DNA from: Bacteroidota bacterium
GTDB lineage: Bacteria > Bacteroidota > Bacteroidia > Chitinophagales > Chitinophagaceae
NCBI GenBank assembly: GCA_023391895.1
Contig: JAEWAC010000183.1
Location: forward strand, 1 to 38,208
Reading direction: 5' to 3'
Length of the DNA stretch: 38,208 nucleotides
Below, in pieces: positions 1 to 7,786 of the stretch. The notes under the pieces were generated by a model, which saw only the letters and a program-made list of their open reading frames with translations, ran no database searches and was not told the origin of the DNA. The position numbers were made by a program, and so were the translations under genes. Position 1 is the first letter of the stretch. Each line of letters starts with the position of its first letter.

Positions 1-68
1 GTTTGCAACAAGGCTTCCAGTTCTGGCAGCCGGTTGGTGGTGGCTTTAAATTCAAAATTCAGGGGCAT
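1..68 (-). CDS. CYTH / class IV adenylate cyclase-like protein, N-terminus only
   Basis: Partial gene reading leftwards off the window edge; only 22 codons are visible. They translate as MPLNFEFKATTNRLPELEAL followed by LQ. The start resembles CYTH-domain proteins annotated as class IV adenylate cyclases, where an early acidic/lysine motif (ExExK; here the weaker NFEFK) begins the first strand of the triphosphate-binding tunnel and is followed by a helix that starts near 'LPELEALL'. It is divergent from the OmpA-type gene starting at 147, with 78 bp between. The assignment rests on one short stretch and is an inference; the rest of the gene lies outside. Confidence 0.5.
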   Translation of the reverse strand, partial: MPLNFEFKATTNRLPELEALLQ

Positions 69-146
69 ATGGTGCGTCGGTATTTTGCTGCAAGTATACG
101 GATGAACTTCGGCATAGTTTTTTTAAAGATTGTGCAAACAACCATT

Positions 147-965
147 ATGAAACAACGCCTGTCACTCCTGCTATACTTGCTGCCCCTGTTGCTGGTAGCT
201 TCCTGTGTTTCCAGCAGAAAATACAAAGATGCCCTGAGCCGGGAGCAACAACTAATGGAAGAAAAATCCCAGTTGAACAACAACATAGCGGACCTGAACC
301 AGCGCATACAAGGACTGCAAAACGACGTGAACCGGCTGACCGGCGAAATGGATGAAGCGGGTAAAAATGCTGCCCAGCTGGCCCGTGACGCCAACAAGAC
401 GCAGCAGCAGCTGGAAGAAGAACAAAAGCGGCTGGCTCGCATGCAGGAACTGATGGACCAGCAGCGGCAGGCCATTGAGTCCCTGCGCAAAAAAATGTCC
501 GATGCCCTGGTCAACTTTAAGTCGGACGAGCTGTCGGTTTTTGTTAAAAACGGTAAGGTGTATGTAAGCCTGCAGGAAAATTTATTGTTTCCGTCCGGCA
601 GTGCAGTGGTCAATCCCAAGGGTAAGGAAGCGCTGGGTACGCTGGCACAGGTGCTCAACTCCAACCCCGACATCAGCGTACTGATTGAAGGCCATACCGA
701 TTCTATTCCCATCCGGGGCCGCTATGAAGACAACTGGGCCCTGAGTACCGCCCGCGCCACGGCTATTGTGCGCATATTGACCAATACGTACAAAGTAGAG
801 CCCAACCGGGTGACCGCCAGCGGCCGCAGCTATTACGAACCCATTGACTCCAACGCCACGCCGGAAGGCCGGGCCCGCAACCGCCGCACCGAAATTATTC
901 TGGCACCGAAACTGGACGAGCTGATGCGTTTGCTGGAGCAGTCGCCTACTACGGCGGGATCGTGA
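147..965 (+). CDS. OmpA-family peptidoglycan-associated lipoprotein
   Basis: A 272-residue outer-membrane lipoprotein. The ATG at 147 gives a clean lipoprotein signal (MKQRLSLLLYLLPLLLVASC, lipobox cysteine at residue 20); the open frame continues upstream but would bury that signal. Residues ~25-120 are polar, rich in Q, E, K and L, and predicted coiled coil, beginning SSRKYKDALSREQQL. Residues ~145-255 are an OmpA C-terminal domain: 'LLFPSGSAVVNPKGKEAL', then 'IEGHTDSIPIRG', 'NWALSTARA', 'ASGRSYYEP' and 'EGRARNRRTEI'. The aspartate of GHTD and the arginine of NRRTEI are the usual diaminopimelate-binding pair. The likely role is tethering the outer membrane to peptidoglycan. It appears monocistronic and ends at a hairpin facing the convergent EamA gene. 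Confidence 0.9.
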   Translation: MKQRLSLLLYLLPLLLVASCVSSRKYKDALSREQQLMEEKSQLNNNIADLNQRIQGLQNDVNRLTGEMDEAGKNAAQLARDANKTQQQLEEEQKRLARMQELMDQQRQAIESLRKKMSDALVNFKSDELSVFVKNGKVYVSLQENLLFPSGSAVVNPKGKEALGTLAQVLNSNPDISVLIEGHTDSIPIRGRYEDNWALSTARATAIVRILTNTYKVEPNRVTASGRSYYEPIDSNATPEGRARNRRTEIILAPKLDELMRLLEQSPTTAGS

Positions 966-992
966 AAAAAGGAAAAATTTAAAATGGAAAAT

Positions 993-1030
993 GTAAAAAG
1001 GAATCCGAAAGTTCAGGGTTCCTTTTTTTA
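993..1030. terminator. A/T-rich hairpin between convergent genes
   Basis: GTAAAAAGGAATCC (993-1006) can pair with GGTTCCTTTTTTAC (1017-1030) with one bulged T. The outer flanks, AAAATG words on the left and CATTTT words on the right, extend the imperfect pairing to roughly 975-1060. It lies between the OmpA-type gene ending at 965 and the EamA gene ending at 1079, so it could stop transcripts from both sides. The low-complexity AAAATG/CATTTT words also look like the word repeats seen elsewhere in the window. Confidence 0.5.
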
Positions 1031-1078
1031 CATTTTTACTTTTTCATTTTGCATTTTCCCTTTTGCATTTGTTCTTCA

Positions 1079-1957
1079 TCAGGAAAGTATGATCAGCACC
1101 GACCCGGCAATCATGATCACCGACCCGATCAGTTTTTTGCGGATGTCTTTTTCTTTAAAAAACCTATATCCCAGTAACACACTGACAAGAATGGAAAGCT
1201 GGAACAGCGCCAGGGCATAACCTACCGGCATGTGGTCAAAAACATAATTGGTAGTGAGCTGCATGGTGCCGATGCATATAACCAGCAGTACATACTTTTT
1301 TAAAGTTGCATGTGTAATGCCTTTGGTATAGGTAAACAGCTTTTGCCGGTAAAGCAGCAGTAACACAAAAGAAAAAAGAGCACCAAACCAGCACCAGACA
1401 ATAAAAGAAGTGGTGACCGAAGAGGCCTGGATAACCTTTTTGACAAATACGGCTTCGATGGCGGTGAGTACCATGGCCCAGATGCGGTACTGTATGGCAC
1501 TGCGCCGCAGCAGGGCCCACGAAAATTTGTCTTCCGTGGTTTCCAGCACGAAGTAGCTGCCGTAAATAATCAGCGCCATACCAGCCAGACCCCATACACT
1601 GGGAATTTCGTGCAGCAGAAAAATACCTGCAATAATCCCCACCACCGACTTATAGGCGTTGATGGGCCCCAGCACCGAAAGGTCACCGGTTTCCAGCGCC
1701 TTTACCAAAAAGCCATTGCCCAGTGCACCACAAACACCGCCGGCTATGGCATACCCCCAAAACTCAAAAGGCAATTGCCCCCAGGCAACCTTCCAGGCTA
1801 TAAAAACGCAGGCCGCACTTAAAATAAAGTAGGTAACAAAATTGACAAGAAGCGGCGGGTTGCCTTTGTTGGTGAGTTGCTTTTGAAAAACATTGCCCAA
1901 CGGGTTGGAAAGTATCCGGAGTACAACAGCAATAGAAGTGAATAGCAGGCTGGTCAA
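1079..1957 (-). CDS. EamA/DMT-family membrane transporter
   Basis: A 292-residue, very hydrophobic protein with about ten membrane helices in two EamA-like halves. The first half runs from 'VVLRILSNPLGNVFQKQLTNKG' to 'GLAGMALIIYGSYFVLE'; the second runs from 'YRIWAMVLTAIEAVFVKKV' to 'KKLIGSVIMIAGSVLIILS'. Typical DMT features are the glycine-rich 'GGVCGALGNGFLVKALE' and the 'ALALFQLSILVSVLLGYRFFKEK' near the end. It is probably an inner-membrane exporter or importer of small metabolites; the substrate cannot be read from sequence. It is transcribed alone, convergent with the OmpA-type gene. The start at 1957 gives a normal family length. Confidence 0.85.
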   Translation of the reverse strand: MTSLLFTSIAVVLRILSNPLGNVFQKQLTNKGNPPLLVNFVTYFILSAACVFIAWKVAWGQLPFEFWGYAIAGGVCGALGNGFLVKALETGDLSVLGPINAYKSVVGIIAGIFLLHEIPSVWGLAGMALIIYGSYFVLETTEDKFSWALLRRSAIQYRIWAMVLTAIEAVFVKKVIQASSVTTSFIVWCWFGALFSFVLLLLYRQKLFTYTKGITHATLKKYVLLVICIGTMQLTTNYVFDHMPVGYALALFQLSILVSVLLGYRFFKEKDIRKKLIGSVIMIAGSVLIILS

Positions 1958-2214
1958 CGATGGTTTAGTTTAAACTACTTAAAGATAAAACTTACGGCGC
2001 CGTAGGGCGGTAGGTTTGTTTTTAACCACCAGCTTCAGGCTGTTGAGGACAAGTCTTTCAAAAACCCATATAAGTGCAGTTTTAATTTTTATAAAAGAAA
2101 ACCACAGGGTCACAAAAGACACGGAGTTATACGGTGGATAAAAACTGTGCTCCTCTGGGTCTTCTGTGTTTCTGTTGTTTGATCTATTCAAATTTAACCG
2201 CCTTTAAGAACACT
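1958..2214. other. Intergenic stretch with word repeats
   Basis: No gene is supported in these 257 bp between two minus-strand genes. They contain one minus-strand copy of the TATGGGTTTTTGAAAGA word (2051-2071). They also contain the words ACCACAGGGTCACAAAAGAC (from 2101) and CCTCTGGGTCTTCTGTGTT (from 2152), of the 'ccacagag / tctgtgtt' type common in non-coding DNA of many Bacteroidota. The leader and promoter of the EamA gene must lie in the left part, but no clear promoter was found. Confidence 0.5.
2051..2071 (-). repeat. Copy of the 20-bp TATGGGTTTTTGAAAGA word
   Basis: The reverse complement of these 21 bases is identical to 16532-16552. Related copies lie at 3511-3529, 9192-9240, 9339-9358, 9408-9426, 14393-14412, 14779-14797, 16611-16630, 16677-16694 (minus), 17572-17590 and 30702-30717. 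Confidence 0.7.
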
Positions 2215-3291
2215 TTACTGCGGATAAGGAACGTGCATCAAACCTTCGCACGCCAGGGTTCTTTTTTCCGCATGGCTTTGAAAGGCCAGCTCGATCAGCC
2301 GGATGGTATTGTAGCCATGTTCGGGTTTTTCTTTTAGTTCCGCGCCATGTACAATGGTTTGATACAGGTTTTGGTAATACAAGCCAAAGTTGCCTTTGTG
2401 AGAAGGATAGGTTTTCCTGACCACCTCGCCATTGATTTCGGTATGCAGCAAGCCGTATTGTGCTTCGGGCTCCTGTCCCCAGTCGGGTGTGTTGGGCAAC
2501 ACGCCTTCTTTTAATAAAGCCTCCTGTACGTCTTCGCCCGATTTAAGGAACGAGCCTTTGGTGCCGTGTACCTGGTAGCGGGGGCCGGGCTCCCGCACCA
2601 GCATGCCGGATCTTAAAATCACTTTTAAAAACCCATAGTCCAGCCGCAGGTCAAAATAGTCGTCAACCCGGGCGTGTGGCCGCTGATGGCGAATGTCGGC
2701 GGTAATGGTTTGGGGCAATCCAAAAAGGCAAAGCGCCTGGTCAATAAGATGCGGGCCCAGGTCGTACAAAATACCGCTGCCGGGCTTGGCTTCTTCGCGC
2801 CAGGCGGCGGGCTTTGGTTCGGGCCGGTAGCGGTCAAAATGGCCTTCCATTTCGTGTATGTCACCCAGCAGATGTTGTTGCAGTATCTCCTGCATGGTCC
2901 TGAAATCCGCTACATAACGCCGGTTTTGAAAGACACTGAGGATACCCTCGCTCTTTTTGGAAAGCGTTACCAGCTCGGCGGCTTCGGCGCTGGTGATGGT
3001 AAAGGGTTTTTCCAGCACCACATGCTTGCCGGCTTCTAGCGCCTGTTTGGCATAGGTAAAATGCGATTCATTGGGCGTGGTGATAATGACCAGTTCTACA
3101 TCTTTTCGTTCCAGTAATTCTTCCAGGCTGCGTACAATGGTGGCGTCAGGGAATAACTGCTGCGATTCGGACCGGTGCCGCTCCAACACGGCCGTTACGT
3201 TGTACTGCGGCAGCGTTTTCAAAAAAGGAGCGTGCATTACTTTTGCGGTCATGCCAAAGCCTGCCAATGCGGTATTGATTGTTTTTTCCAT
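2215..3291 (-). CDS. Gfo/Idh/MocA-family NAD(P)-dependent oxidoreductase
   Basis: A 358-residue cytoplasmic dehydrogenase of the glucose-fructose oxidoreductase type. The start at 3291 (MEKTINTALAGFGMTAKV) puts the dinucleotide-binding glycines (GFGMT) at the N-terminus; the longer open frame upstream has no family resemblance. The Rossmann domain ends with the diagnostic EKP motif (VVLEKPFTI), followed by the alpha/beta C-terminal domain with 'GILYDLGPHLIDQAL', whose histidine is at the usual catalytic-loop position. Members oxidise sugars, inositols or related alcohols; the substrate here is unknown. It is flanked upstream by a small membrane protein gene on the same strand (62 bp gap). Confidence 0.9.
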   Translation of the reverse strand: MEKTINTALAGFGMTAKVMHAPFLKTLPQYNVTAVLERHRSESQQLFPDATIVRSLEELLERKDVELVIITTPNESHFTYAKQALEAGKHVVLEKPFTITSAEAAELVTLSKKSEGILSVFQNRRYVADFRTMQEILQQHLLGDIHEMEGHFDRYRPEPKPAAWREEAKPGSGILYDLGPHLIDQALCLFGLPQTITADIRHQRPHARVDDYFDLRLDYGFLKVILRSGMLVREPGPRYQVHGTKGSFLKSGEDVQEALLKEGVLPNTPDWGQEPEAQYGLLHTEINGEVVRKTYPSHKGNFGLYYQNLYQTIVHGAELKEKPEHGYNTIRLIELAFQSHAEKRTLACEGLMHVPYPQ

Positions 3292-3352
3292 ATGCTGATA
3301 TCCGGTTTTTAAGGGGGGCATATTCCCGCCGCCAAAGGTGAAGCAATTTTCT

Positions 3353-3532
3353 TTATTTACCCATATGCACCCGATACGCCAGGAGCACCAGGGCCAGCCA
3401 TACAACCGCCAGGGCAATACCCACCAGCCACCAGAAAAGCGAAGCTACTTTGGATGGTCTTTTAATGGGCACCTGCAATTTCCGATAACCCTCCACGTCC
3501 TTTTCGGTAGTATGGGGTTTTGAAAGAGTCAT
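3353..3532 (-). CDS. Small single-pass membrane protein, unknown
   Basis: 59 residues, MTLSKPHTTEKDVEGYRKLQ then VPIKRPSK, one long hydrophobic helix (VASLFWWLVGIALAVVWLAL and LLAYRV), and a short HMGK tail. The layout suggests a cytoplasmic N-terminus and a single anchor. I do not recognise a family. The first codons (ACTCTTTCAAAACCCCATAC after the ATG) are an antisense copy of the TATGGGTTTTTGAAAGA repeat word, so the N-terminal LSKPH is repeat-derived or the true start is elsewhere. No good in-frame alternative start was seen downstream. It is on the same strand as the Gfo/Idh/MocA gene. Confidence 0.55.
   Translation of the reverse strand: MTLSKPHTTEKDVEGYRKLQVPIKRPSKVASLFWWLVGIALAVVWLALVLLAYRVHMGK
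3511..3529 (+). repeat. Copy of the TATGGGTTTTTGAAAGA word inside a coding start
   Basis: TATGGGGTTTTGAAAGAGT, a near match to the family word, lies within codons 2-8 of the small membrane protein gene on the opposite strand. Confidence 0.6.
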
Positions 3533-3676
3533 GAAAATATAACTGTTTAAAGTTACGGAACGTACCGGTGTGCGACGCAACCGGTGCTCAACCGTTATTC
3601 CGCAGCCGGTACCATTCCCTTCTTCCTTTTGCTTTTTGGTAGCATTCTTGTGGAAACAGGGGTAAAACAGCATTGT

Positions 3677-3910
3677 ATGGAGGCTTTATTTTCAACCAAT
3701 TTGGCAGTGAACGACCAGAATGTGGTGTACCAGGTGTTTGAAGACGGGGGCAAGTATGTGTTTTTGTCCGAAAACAGCAGCGGTCCATTTCACAACTTCA
3801 GCTTTGTAAAAGACGGCGATAAGTGGAACGAACTGGAACTCAACCTGGTGCCACCGGAAGTAAAAAAACAGGCGGTAGAAGCCCTGAATAAATACGTACT
3901 GAATAAGTAA
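3677..3910 (+). CDS. Small conserved-looking hypothetical protein
   Basis: 77 residues starting MEALFSTNLAVNDQNVVYQV. Beta-rich sequence ('FEDGGKYVFLSENSS', 'FHNFSFVKDGDKWNELEL') is followed by a C-terminal helix 'PPEVKKQAVEALNKYVL'. There is no signal peptide or membrane segment. The ATG at 3677 was chosen because the preceding in-frame codons look non-coding. I do not recognise a domain; the compact fold pattern and clean frame support a real gene. It is convergent with mqnC, with a strong hairpin in between. Confidence 0.6.
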   Translation: MEALFSTNLAVNDQNVVYQVFEDGGKYVFLSENSSGPFHNFSFVKDGDKWNELELNLVPPEVKKQAVEALNKYVLNK

Positions 3911-3967
3911 AGCCTGTTGCTCAAAACAGGCAATCAGGAGTGCAGCCACTTGCTGGTTGCAAAACAG

Positions 3968-4008
3968 AAACGTCAGCGGTAAAACTGAAGCTTTACTGGC
4001 TGACGTTT
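3968..4008. terminator. Bidirectional hairpin terminator
   Basis: AAACGTCAGC (3968-3977) pairs perfectly with GCTGACGTTT (3999-4008). An inner GTAAA/TTTAC adds to the stem around an 8-nt loop. It sits between the convergent genes ending at 3910 (+) and 4029 (-). There is no long T-run, but the flanks are A/T-rich. Confidence 0.65.
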
Positions 4009-4028
4009 CCTATAAAAAGAGAGATTGT

Positions 4029-5153
4029 TTAGTAGTTGACCACCTGCTCCTGAATGGTTTGGGGAATTTCGCGCCATTCGTATTGCTGGTTGCGCAGCTG
4101 CGGCTCAAAACCGGCTTCGCGTATGGCCTCCTGAATGGTTTTGTAGGTAAAGCGATGCGGGGCACCGGCCGCACTTACCACGTTTTCTTCAATCATGATG
4201 GAGCCGAAATCGTTGGCGCCGGCGTGCAAACACAACTGGGCGGTTTGCTTGCCTACCGTGAGCCACGAAGCCTGTATGTTTTTAACGTTGGGCAGCATAA
4301 TGCGGCTGATAGCAATCATGCGGATGTATTCTTCCGGCGTGGTCAGGTTGTGCACGCCCCGGATTTTGGTCAGCAGGGTGTCCACATCTTGAAAAGTCCA
4401 GGGTATGAATGCCAGAAAACCTTTGGCTTCGGCCGGCTTTTTGGCCTGCACGTCGCGGATCTTGACCAGGTGCTCAAAGCGTTCCTGCACTGTTTCCACA
4501 TGGCCAAACATCATGGTGGCCGAAGTGGTAATGTTGAGTTTATGCGCTTCGTGCATAATGGCCAGCCATTCGTCGGCCCCGCACTTTCCCTTGGAGATCA
4601 GGCGGCGCACCCGGTCTACCAGTATTTCGGCACCGGCGCCGGGCAGCGAGTCCAGGCCGGCTTCTTTTAAGGCTTTCAAAACCTCATGGTGGCTTTTTTT
4701 CTCTAGCTTGCAGATGTGGGCTACTTCAGGCGGCCCCAGGGCGTGTAATTTAATGGTCGGGAACTCCTGCTTGATCTGGCGGAAGGTATTGGTGTAAAAG
4801 TCCAGCCCCAGCTCCGGGTGGTGACCACCCTGAAGCAGCAGCTGGTCGCCGCCGTATTTAATGGTTTCTTCTATCTTGACCCGGTAGGTTGGCATATCGG
4901 TAATGTAGGCCTCCTGATGACCCGGTATGCGGTAAAAGTTGCAAAACTTACAATTGGCCACACAAACATTGGTGGTATTGAGGTTGCGGTCGATCTGCCA
5001 GGTAACCTTTCCGTGCGGTACCTGCTTTTTCCGCAGCTCGTCGGCTATCAGCATCAGCTCGGTCATGGGCGCCTGCTCAAAAAGGTGCATGCCTTCTTCG
5101 ATGCTCAAAAATTCAAAACGCAAGGCTTTGTCGTACAAGTTGGCCAGTTCCAT
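4029..5153 (-). CDS. mqnC: Cyclic dehypoxanthinyl futalosine synthase MqnC
   Basis: A 374-residue radical SAM enzyme of the futalosine menaquinone pathway; it cyclises dehypoxanthine futalosine. The cluster motif is CVANCKFC (CxxxCxxC) near residue 63, preceded by 'NLNTTNVC'. Family-diagnostic stretches follow: 'GGDQLLLQGGHHPELGLDFY', 'EAGLDSLPGAGAEIL', 'TTSATMMFGHVETVQERFEH', 'FIPWTFQD', 'ASWLTVGKQTAQLCLHAGA' and 'NDFGSIMIEENVVS'. The AFIPWTFQ and HVET stretches fit MqnC better than the related MqnE. Menaquinone is the substrate carrier for the ACIII encoded further right. A perfect -7-like box lies only 8 bp upstream of the start codon. Confidence 0.93.
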   Translation of the reverse strand: MELANLYDKALRFEFLSIEEGMHLFEQAPMTELMLIADELRKKQVPHGKVTWQIDRNLNTTNVCVANCKFCNFYRIPGHQEAYITDMPTYRVKIEETIKYGGDQLLLQGGHHPELGLDFYTNTFRQIKQEFPTIKLHALGPPEVAHICKLEKKSHHEVLKALKEAGLDSLPGAGAEILVDRVRRLISKGKCGADEWLAIMHEAHKLNITTSATMMFGHVETVQERFEHLVKIRDVQAKKPAEAKGFLAFIPWTFQDVDTLLTKIRGVHNLTTPEEYIRMIAISRIMLPNVKNIQASWLTVGKQTAQLCLHAGANDFGSIMIEENVVSAAGAPHRFTYKTIQEAIREAGFEPQLRNQQYEWREIPQTIQEQVVNY

Positions 5154-5160
5154 AGATCGG

Positions 5161-5168
5161 CAAATTTA
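5161..5168 (-). promoter_or_regulatory. Candidate -7 box upstream of mqnC
   Basis: On the minus strand these bases read TAAATTTG, a full match to the Bacteroidota -7 consensus TAnnTTTG. The ATG at 5153 follows after only 7 bases, so a transcript from here would be leaderless or nearly so. No convincing TTTG -33 element was found at the expected distance, hence the low confidence. Confidence 0.3.
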
Positions 5169-5200
5169 CAATGCATTGCGGCATAAAGTGATAATTGGTT

Positions 5201-5230
5201 TTTGTACAACCACATATTATGTTATTTTTA
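5201..5230 (+). promoter_or_regulatory. Candidate promoter of the retropepsin-PDZ gene
   Basis: TTTG at 5201-5204 and TATTTTTA at 5223-5230 (7 of 8 to TAnnTTTG), separated by 18 bp, fit a Bacteroidota housekeeping promoter. The gene starts at 5300, giving a leader of about 65 bases. Confidence 0.35.
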
Positions 5231-5299
5231 AAGGAGAAGGATTTTTTGCAACTCCCCGTTCCCTGCGATTGTCTTATTTAAAGCCACCATGCACCGCAC

Positions 5300-6490
5300 A
5301 TGAAAAGCGTTTTTGTTTTTATTCTTTCTTTACCCTTATGGCTGAACACCCTTTATGGGCAGGAAGAAGCAATTACGCCTTCGCGCTTTATCACCAAAGT
5401 ACCCTTTCGCCAGCTGACCGGCGGCGTGGTGCTGTTGCCGGCCCGCTTTGGCTCCTATGCCGATACCCTGAACTTTATTTTGGATACCGGCAGCGGCGGC
5501 ATTTCGCTGGACTCCCTGACCGCCGTTTATTTTGGCCTCAAGCCTGAACCCTCACAAAGAACCATCCGCGGTATCGGCGGCATCAGGAACGTGAGTTTTT
5601 TAAACAACCAGCAACTGCATTTTCCCAACCTTACCATCGATTCTTTAAACTTCCATGTGAACGATTACGAGATGCTATCCGCCGTATACGGTGAAAAGAT
5701 TGACGGCATTATTGGCTATTCTTTCCTCAGCCGGTATATCATCAAGCTGAACTTCGACAGCTCCTATATGGAGGTTTGGACCAAGGGCGCCATGAAGTAC
5801 CCCCGCGGTGGTTACCTGCTCAAACCCCTGATTGCCACCCTGCCGGTACACCCGGTGCGGGTCAAGGACGCCAATACGGTAGAATCCCGCTTTTTGTACG
5901 ACATCGGTGCGGGGCTTTGTGTGATGATGAGCCGGGAATTCATAGAAGACAGCGCCATACTGGATAAAAAACGCAAACTGTATGTAAAAGAAGCTGAAGG
6001 CCTGGGGGGTAAAATAGACCTGCACATGACGGTGGTCAAAGAAATCAAAATAGGGCCCTACCGGTTTCGGAAAGTGCCGGTCTATGTGTTTGACGACGTG
6101 TACAACATCACCTCCTACCCTTACCTGGGCGGGTTGATTGGCAACGACCTTTTGCGCCGCTTCAACAGCATTATCAATTACGAAAAAAAAGATATTCACC
6201 TCCTGCCCAACAAGCATTACAACGAACCCTTTGATTACTCCTACAGCGGTATCGAGCTGTACTTTCTGGATGGCGAAATTATTGTGGGCGATGTGGCCGA
6301 AGGCTCCCCGGCCCAGGACGCGGGCATACAGGAAGGCGATGTGGTCGTCGGCATCAACCGGGTTTTTAACAACAACCTGCAGCAAATGAAGGCGGCTTTG
6401 CAAAATAAAGGCGACAGGGTAAAAATCATCATCAAAAGAAAGGATGAGCTGCTGCAGTACGACTTTAAGGTAAAAAGCATCCTTCGTTAA
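5300..6490 (+). CDS. Secreted retropepsin-like aspartyl protease with C-terminal PDZ domain
   Basis: A 396-residue exported protein. Residues 1-20 are a signal peptide (MKSVFVFILSLPLWLNTLYG, then QEE). The first aspartyl-protease half carries the catalytic triad motif FILDTGSGG near residue 62, followed by 'IDGIIGYSFLSRYIIKL'. The second half has FLYDIGAG in the corresponding position and 'YLGGLIGNDLLRRFNSIINY'. Residues ~315-390 form a PDZ domain ('IELYFLDGEIIVGDVAEGSP', 'DAGIQEGDVVVGINRV'). The enzyme probably cleaves proteins in the periplasm or cell envelope, with the PDZ domain recognising substrates. The second motif is DIG rather than DTG, which may affect activity. It is followed 49 bp downstream by the M16 peptidase pair. 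Confidence 0.88.
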   Translation: MKSVFVFILSLPLWLNTLYGQEEAITPSRFITKVPFRQLTGGVVLLPARFGSYADTLNFILDTGSGGISLDSLTAVYFGLKPEPSQRTIRGIGGIRNVSFLNNQQLHFPNLTIDSLNFHVNDYEMLSAVYGEKIDGIIGYSFLSRYIIKLNFDSSYMEVWTKGAMKYPRGGYLLKPLIATLPVHPVRVKDANTVESRFLYDIGAGLCVMMSREFIEDSAILDKKRKLYVKEAEGLGGKIDLHMTVVKEIKIGPYRFRKVPVYVFDDVYNITSYPYLGGLIGNDLLRRFNSIINYEKKDIHLLPNKHYNEPFDYSYSGIELYFLDGEIIVGDVAEGSPAQDAGIQEGDVVVGINRVFNNNLQQMKAALQNKGDRVKIIIKRKDELLQYDFKVKSILR

Positions 6491-6500
6491 CCTTTAACGC

Positions 6501-6528
6501 TTTGCATCTTTACCTTTCACTATTTTTA
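6501..6528 (+). promoter_or_regulatory. Candidate promoter of the M16 pair
   Basis: TTTG (6501-6504) and TATTTTTA (6521-6528) are 16 bp apart, slightly short for the Bacteroidota consensus. A start from here would leave a leader of only a few bases before the ATG at 6540. Suggestive only. Confidence 0.25.
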
Positions 6529-6539
6529 CATACTTAATT

Positions 6540-7778
6540 ATGGTACAGTTTGAACGTTTTACCCTGTCTAACGGGTTAAGAGTGATTGTGCACCAGGATA
6601 CATCTACCCCCATGGCGGTGGTCAATGTGATGTACGACGTAGGTGCAAAAGATGAGGATCCGGATCGTACAGGTTTTGCCCACCTGTTTGAGCACCTGAT
6701 GTTTGGCGGCTCCCTGCACATTCCGGATTATGACGAGCCCCTGCAGATGGCGGGCGGCGAAAACAATGCGTATACCACCAACGATTTAACCAACTACTAT
6801 ATTCAACTGCCGGCCGAAAACCTGGAAACGGCTTTCTGGCTGGAGAGTGACCGTATGTTGTCGCTGGCCTTTGGCGAAAAAAGCCTGGACGTGCAACGCA
6901 AGGTGGTGTGCGAAGAGTTTAAAGAGCATTACCTCAACAAGCCTTATGGCGACGTGTGGCTGAAGATGCGCGACCTGGCCTACGAGGTGCATCCTTACCG
7001 CTGGATGACCATTGGCAAAGAGCTGTCGCATATTGAAAATGCGCAGCTGCAGGATGTAAAGGATTTCTTTTTCAAACACTATCGTCCGGTCAATGCTATT
7101 CTTTCGGTAGCCGGTAATGTAACCGTGGAGCGGGTAAGAGAGCTGGCCGAAAAGTGGTTTGGACCCATTGAACCGGGCCAAAGGTATGTGCGCCAGTTGC
7201 CCGACGAGCCGGAGCAATCCAAAGCCCGCAGGCTGGAGGTGTTTGCCGATGTGCCCCTGGATGCCCTGTACAAAACCTGGCACATGGGTTCAAGGCTGGT
7301 CCCCGGCTATTATATTGCCGACCTGATTACCGAAATTCTGGGCGGCGGCGCTTCGTCGCGCCTGTACCAGGCTTTGGTCAAGGAAAAACAGCTGTTCAGC
7401 AATATCGAGTGCTACCATTTTGGCACCGTGGATGCCGGTTTGCTCACCATTGAAGGCAAGCTGGTAAAAGGCGTTAAAATGGAAGAAGCTGAAAAGGCGA
7501 TAGAAGCTGAACTTGAAAAGTTAAAGCAGGAAGCCATCAGCGAAGCCGAGCTGCAAAAGGTAAAGAACAAAACCGAAAGCGTGATTGCCTTTGAAGACAT
7601 GAGCGTGATGAACCGGGCCAACAGCCTGGCGTTTTACGAGCTGCTGGGCGACGCCACTTTAATGAATACCGAGCTGGAACGCTACCAGCGGGTAACTGCA
7701 GCCGACATACAAAGGGAAAGCAATACTATTTTTAAAGAAACCAACAGCAATACCATCTGGTATTTTTCAAAGAGCTAA
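6540..7778 (+). CDS. M16-family zinc peptidase, catalytic subunit
   Basis: 412 residues of the pitrilysin/processing-peptidase family. The inverted zinc motif HLFEH is at residues 48-52 (within 'TGFAHLFEHLMFGGS'), and the third ligand glutamate is in 'KVVCEEFKEH' (~125-126). The downstream domain carries 'WFGPIEPGQRYVRQLP' and 'ILGGGASSRLYQALVKEKQL'. There is no signal peptide, so it is probably cytoplasmic or non-classically placed. It is followed after 8 bp by an M16 gene lacking the zinc motif, so the two most likely form a heterodimer like the bacterial and mitochondrial processing-peptidase pairs. Confidence 0.93.
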   Translation: MVQFERFTLSNGLRVIVHQDTSTPMAVVNVMYDVGAKDEDPDRTGFAHLFEHLMFGGSLHIPDYDEPLQMAGGENNAYTTNDLTNYYIQLPAENLETAFWLESDRMLSLAFGEKSLDVQRKVVCEEFKEHYLNKPYGDVWLKMRDLAYEVHPYRWMTIGKELSHIENAQLQDVKDFFFKHYRPVNAILSVAGNVTVERVRELAEKWFGPIEPGQRYVRQLPDEPEQSKARRLEVFADVPLDALYKTWHMGSRLVPGYYIADLITEILGGGASSRLYQALVKEKQLFSNIECYHFGTVDAGLLTIEGKLVKGVKMEEAEKAIEAELEKLKQEAISEAELQKVKNKTESVIAFEDMSVMNRANSLAFYELLGDATLMNTELERYQRVTAADIQRESNTIFKETNSNTIWYFSKS

Positions 7779-7786
7779 GAAAGGAC

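Noticed and set aside
984..1220. 78-codon plus-strand frame after the OmpA-type gene
   Set aside because: Its first half is the A/T-rich hairpin with AAAATG/CATTTT words and the rest is antisense to the EamA gene.
3912..3931. GCCTGTT/AACAGGC hairpin after the 77-residue gene as the terminator
   Set aside because: A short stem without a T-run; the longer hairpin at 3968-4008 is the better candidate, though both may contribute.
3957..4670. 237-codon plus-strand frame
   Set aside because: Entirely antisense to mqnC, which has complete family motifs; the plus-strand product has no recognisable features.
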